Of a stretch of DNA of 64,000 nt, positions 1-14,700 are shown piece after piece; positions within the stretch are counted from its first letter, which is position 1; every line of letters starts with the position of its first letter. The notes under the pieces were generated by a model. That model worked only from the letters and a program-made list of their open reading frames with translations. It did not search any database and was not told the DNA's origin. The stretch comes from Pelecanus crispus (Eukaryota; Chordata; Aves; Pelecaniformes; Pelecanidae). Location of the stretch: positions 46,910,221-46,974,220 of the forward strand of contig NC_134643.1 in NCBI RefSeq assembly GCF_030463565.1. The letters are read 5' to 3'. The translations under genes and the position numbers were made by a program.

Positions 1-1487
1 AATACTCTTCTTGTTCCATCAGAAAGGGAAGGAAAGAGAAAAGAAGACTGAAGTCCCAAACCCCAAAAGAACCCCTTGCATACAGAGAACATAACATTGA
101 TGAGGAATTTTTTTGTCCTTGAGTGTGGAAGGATTGTGGTAATTTGTTAAGATCTGTTAAGATTACATTTTGCTTGTTATTTCAGTTGAAATATAACAGC
201 TGAAATGTTACACAGGCTAAGTCAGACTAAGCCTGAGAGGATTTTCACAATGTAGCATTTACATAAGATAAGGACATGGTGGTTTCTGGTTCTTTTTAAC
301 TGAAATACCTTCATCTTGATATTACCACGTTATCTTTATTTTAAACCAGCTTTTTCTGTAAGATTACATGTATTTGTTTTAAAGACATAACAGGCCTTAT
401 TTTAATAACCCAATTTCTTAATAATTTTAATAAATTAGCATCAGAAACCACAGTGCAGTTAAGATTCCTGAAGTTACAGCTAACTTGCAGAAGTGAAGCA
501 ACGCGTTCAGTGCTGAGGGATGCTGGGCAGCACATTGCTATGCTGAGACCTTTAGAAAGGAAAACTATGTCCTCTTCTGAGTAAATGAGAGGAACAACAG
601 CTGCCTCTTTTTTCCTCTAACAAAAGAAGAAACAATGGAAAACTATTTTGGGCAGGTCCAGGACAGCCTGAATTTAAGAAGTGTGGTAAGGGGAGGGAAA
701 GAAAGGAGAGAGACAGGACAGATTACAACTCTGTGTACCTGTTTGTCATGTGTTTTTCTGCCTGTGTCTTTGTGATGAGAGAGAGAAAAAGGGAAGAAAG
801 AAGCATAAGATATACCAAATAATTAGTCAGAGATCAAATATGAAGATGAAATAGGCTCAAGTGCAGAGCTCTGAGGAAAAACTGGAAGAGGAGAGAAAAA
901 AAAAAACTTTTGAGCAAACCTGGGTGAGAGCATGTTTCTTGCTACTGGCTACTGCTTATAAAGAAATATCTGGATCCATCATGAATTTGTTTTCCTAGTG
1001 AAAATATCACAGAGAAGCCTCTATATGATCTAGCTACTCAAGGCAAGCAGAATAACAGTGTGAACCTAGTCTTGTAACTTTAACAGTCCATTAGACCTTG
1101 GAAAAAAAATCTGTATTCTTGACAACACTAAATATGTGTGTTAGACAGGAAAGGGGCTTATTTATCTATGTGTTCACTTTTTTAAAAACAGTGGCTATTT
1201 ATTCAACTATTTATTGATTGTGTCTTTTAATTGCACCTTTGTCATCAACTGATTTTGATTTTGCTGGAGGTTTCTTCCATGTCCATTTCTATGGGACATA
1301 CTTAGGTCATCTCACTAGTCCTATATAGATGAATAGACTCACGAAGATAATAATTTGTGTTTGCTATGTTTGTGCTAGGTTTGTGTGTACTACAGTGCCC
1401 CTCTCTTTCACACTTACTCTTTTTTCGATTGGTACTATAAAACACTTCTGCAAAATGAAATAGAAACAAATCCCTTGTATAATGGAA
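1..1487. other. Intergenic sequence, no gene seen
   Basis: AT-rich, CpG-poor sequence with only short, compositionally random open frames (all under 70 codons) and no recognisable protein, RNA gene or repeat. It is upstream flanking sequence of the CR1 element that follows. Confidence 0.6.
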
Positions 1488-2737
1488 GACCAACCTGATC
1501 TTTTATGACCTGGTGACCCGCCTGGTAGATGATGGAAAGGCTGTGGATGTCATTTACATGGACTTTAGCAAAGCCTTTGACACAGTCTCCCATAATATTC
1601 TCCTTGGGAAGCTGGCAGCTCACGGCTTGGATGGGCGTAGTCTTCGCTGGGTAAAAAACTGGTTGGGTAGCTGAGCCCTGAGAGTTGTGGTAAATGGAGT
1701 TAAGTCCAGTTGGCAGCCAGTCACAAGCGGTGTTCCCCAGGGCTCCGTTTTGGGGCCAGCCTTGTTTAATATCTTTATCAGTGATCTGGATGAGGGGATT
1801 GAGTGCACCCTCAGTAAATTTGCAGATGACACCAAACTGGGTGGGAGTGTCGATCTGCTCGAGGGTAGGATGGCCCTGCAGAGGGACCTGGACAGGCTGG
1901 ACCGATGGGCCGAGGCCAACTGTATGAGGTTCAACAAGGCCAAGTGCCGGGTCCTGCACTTGGGTCACAACAACCCCATGCAGCGCTACAGGCTTGGGGA
2001 AGAGTGGCTGGAAAGCTGTGTGGCTGAAAAGGACCTGGGGGTGTTGGTAGACAGCCGGCTGAAGATGAGCCAGCAGTGTGCCCAGGTGGCCAAGAAGGCC
2101 AATGCATCCTGGTTTGTATCAGGAATAGTGTGGCCAGCAGGAGCAGGGAGGTGATTGTTCCCCTGTACTCGGCGCTGGTGAGGCCACACCTGGAATACTG
2201 TGTCCAGTTTTGGGCCCCTCACTACAAGAAAGACATTGAGGTGCTGGAGCGTGTTCAGAGAAGGGCAACAAGGCTGGTGAAGGGTCTGGAGCACAGGCCT
2301 TATGAGGAGCGGCTGAGGGAACTGGGGTTGTTTAGCCTGGAGAAGAGGAGGCTGAGGGGAGACCATATCGCTCTCTACAACTACCTGAAAGGAGGTTGTA
2401 GCCAGGTGGGTGTTGGTCTCTTCTCCCACGTAGTTAGCAATAGGACAGGAGGAAATGGGCTTAAGCTGCGTCAGGGGAGGTTTAGATTGGATATTAGGAA
2501 AAATTTCTTCATGGAAAGAGTAGTCAAGCATTGGAACAGGCTGCCCAGAGAGGTGGTGGAGTCACCATGCCTGGAAGTGTTCAAAAAATGGGTAGATGTG
2601 GCACTTGGGGACATGGTTTAGTCTAGTCTACCCTTGATTGGTTTAGTGTGGACTTGGTAGTGTAGGTTAATGGTTGGACTGGTTGATCTTAAAGGCCTTT
2701 TCCAACCTAAACAATTCTATGATTCTATGATTCTATA
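1488..2737 (+). mobile_element. CR1 LINE, 5'-truncated, reverse transcriptase remnant
   Basis: The translated plus strand gives the C-terminal half of a CR1 non-LTR reverse transcriptase. Visible pieces are FSKAFDTVSHNILL near 1562-1605, then [14 protein letters not shown], the FADD catalytic motif at 1819-1830, and the C-terminal segment with [15 protein letters not shown] near 2176-2220. The element ends in the CR1 hallmark 3' tail of ATTCTATG repeats at 2713-2737 and has no poly(A), as is normal for CR1. The coding frame is broken by a TGA at 1672-1674 and by a one-base loss near 2103 that moves the frame, so it is inactive. Only about 1.25 kb of a roughly 4.5-kb full-length CR1 is present, typical of 5' truncation at insertion. 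Confidence 0.95.
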
Positions 2738-5700
2738 ACTCCATGAAGTCCCTGGACTTAGTCTGCTTTAATTCTGTTCACATAGGTAGGTTTAGTGCTA
2801 GGCAAGTCTGTGAGTAGAATTAGAAGAGAGATACTTCCTCAAACCACACTTAAAAAATTATCATCTCTTCATCTGTGGTTTTCAACATGACTGTCACTTT
2901 ATGACATTTTCTTCTAGTTAGGAAAGGGAGGCAAGACTCATATGGAAATCTACTCTTACTCTGTGGTTCTTTTGGTCTGAAGCAAGCCACAGGAAAACGG
3001 AAGTAGTAAACACAGGGGAAACTGGTGTCTGGAAGTAAGGCTTGTGTTAAGCTGCAGTTACTTGGTTTGACCCAGGGATAAGCACGTGAAATGTAAGATT
3101 CAAAGGAGACTTGACTGGATAGTTCCAGAGTTTCCCTTTTGGCCTGAATTACTATGAACCCAAGTCCCTTCACAGCAGTTTGGAGACAGGTCATTAAAAA
3201 GAACAAACCTCTTCACTGGGCATGGAAGTTGCCTTTTCCCTTTTAGCAGCCTATATGGTGTGGCTGAAAAAGGGTCACTCCACCATCAGGAAGCCTGCCT
3301 ATCCATAGGGCCAGCATTTGGTAAAAAATGTTTTCCTTGTAGACAGTGAACAAACCTGCCAGCAATGTTCTAATGCTGGAATGAAATACTTTCCAGAAGT
3401 CAGATTTTTATACTGATTTCCCATCAGTATCACTCTAAGAGAAGGTACACTGCATTTAGTGTGAGCCCTAAAAAGCCAAAGTATCATTTGAATTCCATTT
3501 CAAAGCCAGCTACTCAGTGAGGAAGTATCTCCTGGCAATAGTAAAAAGAAATCTAAGAGAAACCCAGATTTCAAAAGACTTCAGGATAGTTAGGCTTTTC
3601 ACATTTTAATCTTTTCTGACACAACAGAACCACCCTCCCTGCCATCACATTTCATCATTGAGTTTCTATGGCAGGAAAACTGCATACAGAAGAGCTCTTA
3701 TCCTCTAGCTGAAATCATGCATAAAGGGGCTTAAGTCAGAATCTCTTACACTATAAGTATTTTTCTACTTAGATATTGAGGAAGGCTCTAGAGAATGCAT
3801 TCACTTTGAAATCATTCTGATAAGGACCTATATGTGTTTTATAGAAAGCATTTTTAACAAGTTAACTAGATTTGTGAGGGTTTGGGAAAATATGCTTTTC
3901 TTAAAGTTTGCCAGGCTTACTAGTTCAGCAAGAGCTGTTGAACATGTTGCTTTAATAAGCGACCACTCCTACTCAGCTCAGTAAAACAGAAAGTCATTAT
4001 TTCTCTGTTTATCTTTTGTCTCTCAAATGCAAAGTTCTATCCAAGTTTAAAAGATTAATTAATTTGTAATAATTATTATTCCTCTTTCTTATTGTGACTA
4101 TTATTTGCACTAGCTACATAGAGAACTTACATACTATTGAGGTTTATAGTATGGAAAACTGCTGCCAGTTGAGATACCTACAGTACTTTGAGTGATGAAG
4201 AGCTAGAAGAAAAGAAGTGTGACATACAAGCACGGTCAAAGGAAAGAAGACTGATACACTCTTTCTGATTTATGCAGTTGATACTATTTAAGGATTAATT
4301 TGCTCATGTAACAACAGTTTTTGCATATTTTTCTAATACAGCCTTATTCAAAATATTTTCGGTTTGTCAGTAACTATGCTTCGGTTTCATTTGCTTGACC
4401 CCCACAAACTGTTATCATATAGCTACATTTTAGAAGTGATCCTGTTATCAATTTTTCATCTTTTCAATAAAAGGATATAAAAATTGCTACATATACATTC
4501 TGGAGAAGTTCAGTGTGACACGCCAAAAAGACAGGTGACTGTGGAAAGAATAGCCTCACAGCTGGCTCTCTGTTTAATAATCAGAGTATTAGGGTTTCCA
4601 GTATGTGAATATCTGTTATTTTATTCAAATGAAGCATGTTGTCATGCTAATTCTTTTAAATTTTCATTGTTAAGGTTTCTTCATTAACTTTTCTGGGGTC
4701 ACGTATTTCCTCTTTTCCTACAATTTTTGTTAGTCACAAGATAAACTTACAGGATGCCACAAAATCCTGCTTGAGTCCTGGACATGAAAATGGTCCTGGC
4801 TCATTCATTTTCTCCACTTCTGCAAACTGGGCATGGGTAGTTTAAGAGTAGTCAGTATGTTGTCTTTGAAAAATTTCTTCTTTCTTTGACTTCTTTTCCT
4901 CCTGTTCTCAATGCTGTAGCGATCTAACATTGTCAGCTTTATAACCATTTTGAGCATGGATGCCTCTTTCTCCTTTCTATTTCATCATGTATCATTTCCA
5001 AACGCTTTGGAAGCATGCAGTAAAGCTGCACAATATTCCTTTTTTGAAGGCGTATTGCATGCAAGTTCTTGAGCTGCATATATTTTCTATGGATGCTTGA
5101 GTGCTTTATTACATCTCCCTCTCTTCCTTTTTCCTCCTTTAGTTCACCTGTGGCCCAAGCTCTCTTATTCGATGCACTTTTGTTGGGCCTCATTACACTG
5201 ACATTTGTATTTTATGGACGTTTTCCTTTGATGTTGACTGTGAGGTGAGTAGGTGTCCTAATGAAATGTACATCAAAGAGTTTGTTCACTCTTTCACAGA
5301 TGTTCTTTGGAGAGAGATAAGGGGGAGACCTCTTGAAAATTATATTTAAATTACTCATGAAAAGGCTTAAGCTGCAGACTATTCACCTCAGTAAAACTTC
5401 CGGCCAGAGCAAAAGGCCAGCTGGAAGAGAGAGACAGGATCAGCCCATGTGAGTGGGAAGATGGAAGGGGTTAGTCAGGCCCTTCCACAGCCAAGAGCTT
5501 TAGCAGGAGATTTTCGCACCCACTGTCATCACTCTTCCTTCTCTGCCTCGGCCCATGTGCACCATCACCTCTGTGGAGTGCTGCCTCCCTTCACAGCTCA
5601 CCCTTTGCTTCAGGCTGCCCCTTTCTTCAGTTTCCCCTTCCTCCCGTTGTGCTTTCCCTGTGCTTCACTTTCACCGAAGATTTTATTCTCATTGACACAA

Positions 5701-8700
5701 ACTCTTCTTTATGTTTCCTCTGGCAAAATAAAGGATTCACTGTGTGAATAAAAATGAATACCTGAGTGTGTGTCCATGGGAGACAGTGAGGGGAGAAAAA
5801 GACAAGTAAAGAACAAGGAAAGCTAGAACAAGGCATCACAGAAGCAAGAATACCCCCAAAATCCCTTTTCTGATTTCACTAACTAGTGTGCAGGAAGACA
5901 GGAGACACTGAAATCATTCAAACTGGGAAGCAATAGAAAAACCTCAGTATGAGGGGAAAAATTCAGCACTTCATTGTCACAGACTGGTGTATAATACTAC
6001 ATAGAGGACTGAATCAGGAATTTACATTGAGGAAACCTAAATTTAAAGGAATATTATTACGGGCATATGAATATGGGAACAGGGAACATGATAAGGGCAT
6101 TATTCACCTGGAAGAGCCTTTAATCTTTTGCCATTAGACTCTGACCTAGTATGTAACACATTACATAAAAATTATTTGTCTGAGAATATTTTAGATAAAG
6201 AGTTTCAATAGCATTTTTGCAAGGATGTTATTATTATGTCTGGAATCTAATTTTTGAAGGAAAGTGAAGAAATGTGCAAGTGATTTAGATCCACCATTTG
6301 TGCTTTATAGATAATTGTATTGATTACTCAATTGCAAGTGACATGTCTAGTAATTTTGTTGTGTTAAACTGTAAGCACTTCACAAATCTGGAGAGAGAAT
6401 TATGGTAATGGGTAACTCCCCCAAAATCATAGACTGGGACACTTGCTAAAAATCTGTAAAAGTTGCTTTATTGATTATCTGCATCAAGTATTAGATACAA
6501 ATCAGTTGTATCATACATTGTAGCAAATAACCTCAGTGAGAAATTATGATTTAGAAGGGAATACAGCTATTTTTACATATGGAAATTAAAGCTCTTCCAC
6601 TTTAAATCTGCTTAAAATGAAGGGGGCAGTTCACACTATTGTTTCATATAACAAGCTGGACAGTCCAACTGTTTGTGGAGAACCTCTCAACCAGTGTGTA
6701 AAAGCCTTGAACAGAGGGGTCCAAATCTTGGGCCAAGTTGACAATTGTGTGTTGCTCCATTTGCAGAAAGTTGCCCCAATAGTGATAACTACTGGTCTTA
6801 AGTTATGCAACTGCTTCTGTCTATACTGTTCTCCTTTGGATCATATATGAGCAAGAGGCGCTTCATCGGTCTCCTGACATTCACACAGATGTTGATAGGG
6901 TTCAGGAGACAGAGCTGTCGCTGAGGAAGGGGACCAAGCTGACACAGGCTGAGCTATGGTTTTGAAACAAAGCAGTTTTGTTGCTTCAGGGTACTGATAT
7001 GTGATAGAAGCATCTTAGCAATCATGCATTTGTAGTGACAGTAACATCAGAATAAAGAGATAACATGTAATGGAAATCTCAGGTCATATGCTCATCTAGC
7101 CTAACACCTGTAAAAGAATAGCCTCCTGTGAAATGCCGGTGGCCCACAGAGAGATGCATATAAAATGCTTAAATTGAAATACAAGCTTCAGAAAATGGCT
7201 GAAATAGGTCCCCAGAGGACTCCCTTTCCTAGAACCAACTCTGAATGTGACAGCCTGTAAGAGGGAGGCAAGAAACCCAGATCAGTTCCACAATGTTGCT
7301 TGTGAACTGAGTATCACCAATGGATGGGACCACTGCGGACCTACTGTTCGTTTTAGGAGAATCCAGCACTAAACAATATCAGCAATGGCACAAGTGAATC
7401 TTATAAAACATGTTTTACTATTAAAGGCCTTGACAAAAAGGTGAAGTAATTCCAGCTGTCCTGCTGGACCACATGAAAGTGATATGTGATAGTTAACTAA
7501 GATATTCATGCCAGGTGCAAATGACAGATGCAACCAGCATGATGACAGATCAAGAGCTCTTGTAAATCTCATCAGGAGGGTCCATTTATTAAGGGCTTCA
7601 GCACCTCCAGCTGTTTCACGTCAGCGGATCTGACTGAGTTGCTGTATTAATAAACCTTATAAAGTTTCTTTGATTATGTTACTTGGTCTTTATTCTAAGT
7701 TTTTGATTGTCAGGCTGATGAGCTTAAGGAAAGATAGTTGAAAAGTTCCTTGACATAGACCTGATTTCCACCCCCATTTTGTTTTCTATTTGGCTGTACT
7801 CAGACATTTCCTGAGGCAAGCCTTTTCCAGCTGAGGAGCAGAACACAGCACAGGTATATTGAAGAACGGAAGCAAAGGAAAAAGTATGTGAAACTTAATT
7901 TATGACTGTGTGTCCCTTTCCACATGGAATAGTAATCCTGGAAGGAAAGGAGCTGAATTTAGATAAGCTGCATGAATCATCCTTTTCTGAACATGTTGAG
8001 AGTAGTCTGAGTCATGAATTCACATCTTCCCCACTGAAATTACACTACAGTCTGTGGAAGCCACGGGCTGCGTTAGTTGCTAAGAGTGACTCTGCAGTCA
8101 CTTTCTCATAGTCTCTAGAGAATAAGTTTCCTCTGACCTGGGCCTGTCCTAGATATCCACTCCTGTGTCATTGCAGTCATCTTAAGAAATGACAAATTAA
8201 TAATAATCCTAGCAAAATTTAGTAAATCAAGTGAGCTAGTATAAAGTGCACAGCTGGGCTGAAAAATTAGTTTCTCAAATGAAATTCATGTTATTGTTAT
8301 ACCCATTATCTGATTATTACACATGACAGTATTTATACATAATGAAGCAAAGGTGCTTTGTTCTCAGTGTTCAAGCCTGTTCAGTGTTCTCACTTAATAG
8401 TCTTAGTTGTGGGAGTAGCCACAAAGTGACAAGGGCTGACACTGCTCTGGACAATGCAGGCTGATCTGACATGGATGGCACGACTTGATACTGTGACTCG
8501 GCACTGCAATACCAGCCACGGCTGGGTTATGCCAGCCACAGAGCACCAGATTTCCCTCAGCACAGGCCTGGCATGGTATCTCTCTAGGACTACAGAAAGC
8601 AGCTTTAAGGGCCCAGTGAGAGTGCCATGGCAAAGCAGCAGGAAATGAGGCTTCAGAGGCAGGGGGTATAGCCCCATTAGTCCCCCTGAAAATCAGTCCT

Positions 8701-11700
8701 TGAGCTACACTGAAGTAGCTCCACTGACTGTAGGTTGCATCTCTAATGAATGTAAATTAGTATTCTTATTTATTACGGAGGTTTTGAACAAAGAAGTGTA
8801 AAAGTGACCGTGTTGTTTTATATACATAAGGTTGTAAATATGAAGAAATAATAAAGGAAAGCAAGTGAGATGCTAAACTGGTCCATTATGCTAATTTTAT
8901 TCTAACCTCCTCTGAGTCTGGTGGTTCTTGACTAAGGATTTGTTTGGAAGCTGGTGACGCTTTGCTCTCAATGCTACTCCAGTATGTGAGCTATTTAATT
9001 TAAAGTTAGCTTGCCTATCTCAACATCATGTTGCAGTCTCATCTGTAATGCCAGTGTAGATATATACATCTCAGGTCTCCAGCATTCTTGGTCAGTTATG
9101 GTTTGTCAAGAAACTGTTATAAGAGAATCCACAGTGAAACAACTGTCTTAAAAATTTCTTCTTTCATTTCTGTTTCTCCTTGCACAAAGGGCAGTCTTGT
9201 ATTTTCAGTCTGCATAGCCTCAGGCAATTCATGCAGTACAGAATAATACTATTCTATTGAGAAAAGAATTACAATGAGAGGTATTGGAGAGCTCTGTAAC
9301 CTCAGAGAGCATCAGAAAGTCAGTGCTTCACAGAGGCATTGCAAAATTCCCCATTATCCATATATTGCAAAGCCACAGTTACATCTCTGTGAGGAAGCCT
9401 TCTTATTATTCACTGGGTGCCTGTCCAGGCTATTCAGGAAGGACATAGGCCCAGAATCATATCTGTACGGAAACCTCAGAACATGAGAATGGATTTAAGT
9501 GTATCAAGACCCATTACGTGTATGTTTTCTAGTCATATTAGTAGCCATAGCCCTGCTTCTGCTGCAGTTTAAAGTCTTTTTGCTCTTGGGAGACATCTGC
9601 CCTCCTTCCCTTTTCAGTGACTTAAGCATCTTTGGCTGGGGGGAAGGGGAGGGCAGGTCCACCTGCACTGCTATTAAGCACTGGCTTTGTGCATCTATTG
9701 AATTTGGCCAATTAGGGGCATGATCATCAGGAAACCACCTGTGTACTGAAAGCCTAACAGGGATTTGTGGACCATGCCTTCAGGCTTACTGCTAAGGGGT
9801 GTTGATGCTGCCATCAAAACTGGCTCAAAACCAGCTTGGACAAAAAACCACTATGTGACCACCTGCAACTGTTGTAGACCCTGTGCGGGTTAGTGGGGAG
9901 CTGTTTCAGCCAGTTTCACTCTAGGACGGTAGATAACTTTGTATAGCTCTCTTCCAGATGACTTGCAGCTCTTTGTTGTTTCTGTATCTGGTGGATACAC
10001 CTTTGCCTTGATACATCTCTCTCTTAATACTTTGCGTTTTTTTATTTCTTATAACTAGACTCTAGGGCACACCACGAGATTGCAGAGAACTACCCTATTT
10101 CTTTTCCATTTTTCTTTTCTTCCTTGTCCCCAATTCCCAAAGCTCTCTAATTAGCATTTTGAATGTATGCCTTAGTTTGCGCATGACTAGCTTTAGGCTG
10201 CATTTCTTACTTGCAGACTTCTGAAGTCACGCCAATAACACCTTATGCATCATATCATGAAACATAATAACATTCTTATTTGATTGACAACTGTCTTGGT
10301 TAACAAAGTATAAAGGCTTAATCTGGCAATAAAATACTTCTGATTAATTCATTGTCCCTACCCCTGATACCCACCATTAGTTTTACAGTGATTTCTACTG
10401 TGGGGTCTTCATTGAGGACCTCTTTGGGCAAGGGTACAGCCTGAGGTGTCTTGCAGTGATTAGGCCTTAGCCTAATTTTTGCACAGTCACAGACTCTCCT
10501 CCCCTCTTTCTGTGAGCTCCTGAGGTGGATTCACCTTCTGAGCAATCATTTGTATTTATTGGAGGCAAAATATCTGCCTAGTAATCACGTGCAGCTGAAC
10601 CTGGAAGGTCCCTGATCCATTAGATCATTGTCTTTCTCCAGCTGCAGTAAACAGCAGATTCTTCCTCTATCATCACCTACAGCCATTCTCTGTCAGGGCT
10701 ACCAAATTCATCCCCTTTCCCAGCTCTGTGAGAATCCCACTGGAAGAACCACTGACACACTTCTCTTACCAGTCAGGATTGTCAGTATAGGAATACCTGG
10801 TAAGGTTTTTAATTTATTGTAGATTTTTTTTAAAGTACATTTTTAGAACAATCTCTGTCCAAAGTGCCACAGGGCTCATGTCACCAAAGCTCTAGTTAGT
10901 CTTTCACTGCCCTTGCTAGTGCCAAGTTTAAGTGGCTGCAGTGGCAAGGCAGAAGCGATGTGTTGAGGCAGCTGCTTGCACACTTTTAGTCCATAATGCA
11001 ACCCTCAGCACTGATAGCAGTCCTGTGTTCTGCCCTCAGCTCTAACAGGGCTTGCACCTGCAGATGTCCATCCCCAGACTCCAGAACAGACTCTCATACC
11101 TGTCCACCTGCTTAGTTCCCTCACAGGCCTATCCTAACTGTCTTCTTCTATGTCTCTTAGTCCATAGGAAGGTTGTTTCCATAGGAGAATGGTGCACAGA
11201 GGCTAGGATCTTCTGTAAGAAGCTGACAGTCCAGCAAAGGACAAAGTCCTGACATGGAGCTGCTTAAAACAGACAGGGAGAGTTCTTACTGAGTATACAA
11301 ATGCCCTGAAATGTCAGTTCCCATCATTGCTCTATGCCAAAGCCGGAAGGGGCCTTTTTCCCCACCCTCCATTACAGGGCCAAGAGCCCAACACCCTGAT
11401 TGAACAGACTGTCTCTTGCTATCCAGATGTTCGCCCACTCCTGGGCAGGGACACAGGAAAATGTTTCATGTAGCAGGAACTTTAGCAGTTCCTGCACATT
11501 TCTGAAAGTTTGTAATGAGGCTGAGACTCATTAAAACACACCCAGCTCTCACACCATGGGACCTGAAGTGAGGGCATAAAATGCCAGACCAGCTTTACTG
11601 TGAACGAGGAGGGTACACCAAGCCTGGTCTGGAAAACCAGGTCCCATAATCATTCTGTCACTACAACAATTAAGCAGTCTGGCAAAGCCCCACTTGGCTG

Positions 11701-14700
11701 CACACTCTGGAGAGACAGAAGTGCGATGGAGGCCATAAGCAGGCAGTAGGATGCCTATGAGACAGCCTGGCTGTCTCCTCTGTAGGCACAAAGCCTGATA
11801 TTTCTTTCTTCTCCCCCTTCCATCAATCCCCACCATCACCTTCATCAGACGAGCTACTAAAGTCTACAGATCTTTCACTGTGATCCAAGTCCATGCCCCC
11901 TCTTATCAGAATTGATCACTCTTTTTTTCTTGTCTAGTCAACATGGGCAGAGGTCAGCACAGAAATCAAATGTTTCTTTCAGATGCTGCTTCCTGGATGA
12001 ATTGTGTTCAGAATAGGGATATCAATTCACAGGTCTTGTCCAGAGGAAGGACTTCAAGGGAAGTGGATAAGCAGACTATATTCTATAAAGACTAGGGGGT
12101 CCAAAGAGTCTACGTATGTGGACTTGTGTTATTTATTTTCTGCTCAGAATCTGCTCCATATGCAATCCCCTCTTTGGCCTGCTCTGGACATATCTCTGTG
12201 CCTCAGACAGAGGACCATGAACAAGGACAGAAAATACCAGGTTCTCCAGTGAGGTAGAGCTCTGAGAACTTTCACCATGGCACATAGGCCCTCTTTGTGA
12301 TGGAGGTGCCAGGTTGGTGTACTGTGTATTTCACTGGGGATGATCAGGTTTTCCTGTCACCAGAGGTTAACGATCAACTAAAACTGTGAAAATCTTTGCA
12401 TCGTTACAACCACATTTTTCTGTCCTTCCTACAGTGCCTGCAATACCTCCTCCACATGCTGATGGGGTACTCCTCAGCTTGCTTCCCGTCTCCCTAGATT
12501 CTCGCCATCCTGCACCTACAGATGGTAAGTGAGCAGCCGTACATATTGCACTGCTGCAAGCATGTCCCAGCTGAGGGGGCCCACACCACACTGGTGGGGT
12601 ATGTGTGGAAGTAACCATTGCTTAAAAATCTCAAGCTGAAGCCCTAGATTTTCAAAGTTAAATTTTAGAGGGTATGCAGCCCTCATTCCTGAATCTTCTT
12701 TCCTGCCCTGGAGGACGCAGTGGACTAAAGTCACTTATGTAGTTTTGTTTTGTTTCCAAACAAATCCTAGTGCTTTAAGCACACTTTTTATTTGTCATAT
12801 TACTTTAAAGACAAAAGGGGTTGTCTTTATGTTCCCTGTATATCTTTCAGCATTTTGCCTAGCCCAAGCAGGAATGCTAGTATTTATATTCTCTATATTT
12901 CACAGAGTATTCTGTGGCCAGAGGGTCTATGTATTATTGTTATTTTTGGTCCAGCTTTCAGGGCCTGCATATTGCCAACAGCTTTTTTTGAAAGACAGTA
13001 AAAAAACCTTTGCATTCGACAACATGTCTGTGTCTCTTGACTCAGTGCACTTTTGGAAAGCCCTGTTCTCTGGTATTCACACTATATCATCCTCCACCAC
13101 AAGACAATTTAAAATAAGATATTCCCTGTCCTGCCAGCTTTCTCGGAACAAAGCCTGTGAGTTGAAAATGAGCTCAGTATATGCATGATGTGTATTGGCA
13201 TAGACATGCCAATGGGAGGAGAGCGGTTAGGGTAATTTGGGATATCCTAGGACACTTTGGGGAGAATTGTGGATCCCTCCCTGTTCTCCAGCTGGCCTTC
13301 CTTCAGGGATCTTTCTTCCTTCTCCATTCATTTCAATAATGCACTTTCACCCTCAGACCATCAGCCTTTACAGACCCCAAATAAAACACTGAAACAAAAT
13401 ACCTAGACAGCAAGGTTTCCTGTTCCTGCTGCCGCCACAGAGAACCAGGGTGAGCAGACAAAAGCAGAAACTGATTCTCCATGATGTCGTGGTTTGAGCT
13501 GCATCTGCCTCTGGAACAGCCAATGCATGCCCTCTAGCAAAGGTACAATAGGGGTTCTGATGCAGTAGGGAGCTGCCTTTTTGGTTTATACCCAAAGCTG
13601 GCCCTGAACCTGTTAAGGACAAATGTGACATTCTCGCGTCTTTAGAATGGATCAAATCTGTATTTATTGAAGGTATGAGTCAGTTAATGTGAATAAAATC
13701 TATGTGAGAATACACACCTTGGAAAAAATGACTAATCAGACACTATTTTAAAAAGCACCTAAATGAATAACAGAGGAACCTGAAATTCTTACTTGGAAGT
13801 GTCCATATAATATAGTTTAAATGCTATTTAAATATCACTAACACTTTGAATCTTGCATGATAATTTAGAAGCATTCAGGTGCCTAATTTCCTTTAATACC
13901 ACAGACTATGGGGCACACAAATATCTTTGCAATTTGTGCATAAAGTCTCAAATTTATACGAGCTCTGAAAATAGAGCTTCAGCTTGTGGTTTTGCTGTTG
14001 TGAACTTTTATTCACAGGCTGCCTGTCTTTATCAAAAATTGGTCCACCAGTTGCTAGGTTTTTTTATGTTTAAGCATTTTGAATAGTTTTGTTTGTCCTC
14101 AGTGTAACTAATCTCACAGACGGATTATTAGGCTTGCGGAATTTGTTTACATTTATAAATCTTTTCTCTCATAGCTGAAACATTTTTTGAGGGAAGAAGA
14201 AAGTTTCTGTGAAAAACTCCCTTTCTTTACATAAAATATACTTCTGTTTTGTTAGGAGGAGGCCATATGCCCTGGTTAGGCTGGCATGAACGAATATATG
14301 GCTGCACATACAGTACACAATGTACTTTTTTTGGTAATTTTCTTAATCTCTCCCAGTCTCTGCTCCTTTTATACCCACAAACTTTAATAGGCTGAAAGAG
14401 AAATTCTGTGAAGGCTGGAACTTTCAAACCAAAAATGCAGTGCTTAAAATGAAACAGAATGATCTCATCCATCCCTAATTTTTAGTGCCTTTTCTATGCC
14501 TAGTAGACAGCTTTACTTTTATAAAACTTGAGTCCTTGTCAGCCTTGAAAATACTACTTATTGACTTTAAGTCACTTGTATTTACTTTAAGCAATTGCCT
14601 CTTGTGTATGCCCATACACAATAACTTTCCAAACAAAATGTCAAGGATTTTTTATGTTGATCAAGGGATCTGATTTCAATGTCAAGCTATTCTCCAACTG

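Noticed and set aside
12745-13188. 147-codon open frame as a possible gene
   Set aside because: Composition is that of random AT-rich DNA, no conserved motif is seen, and an overlapping frame is also open. No promoter or splice context.
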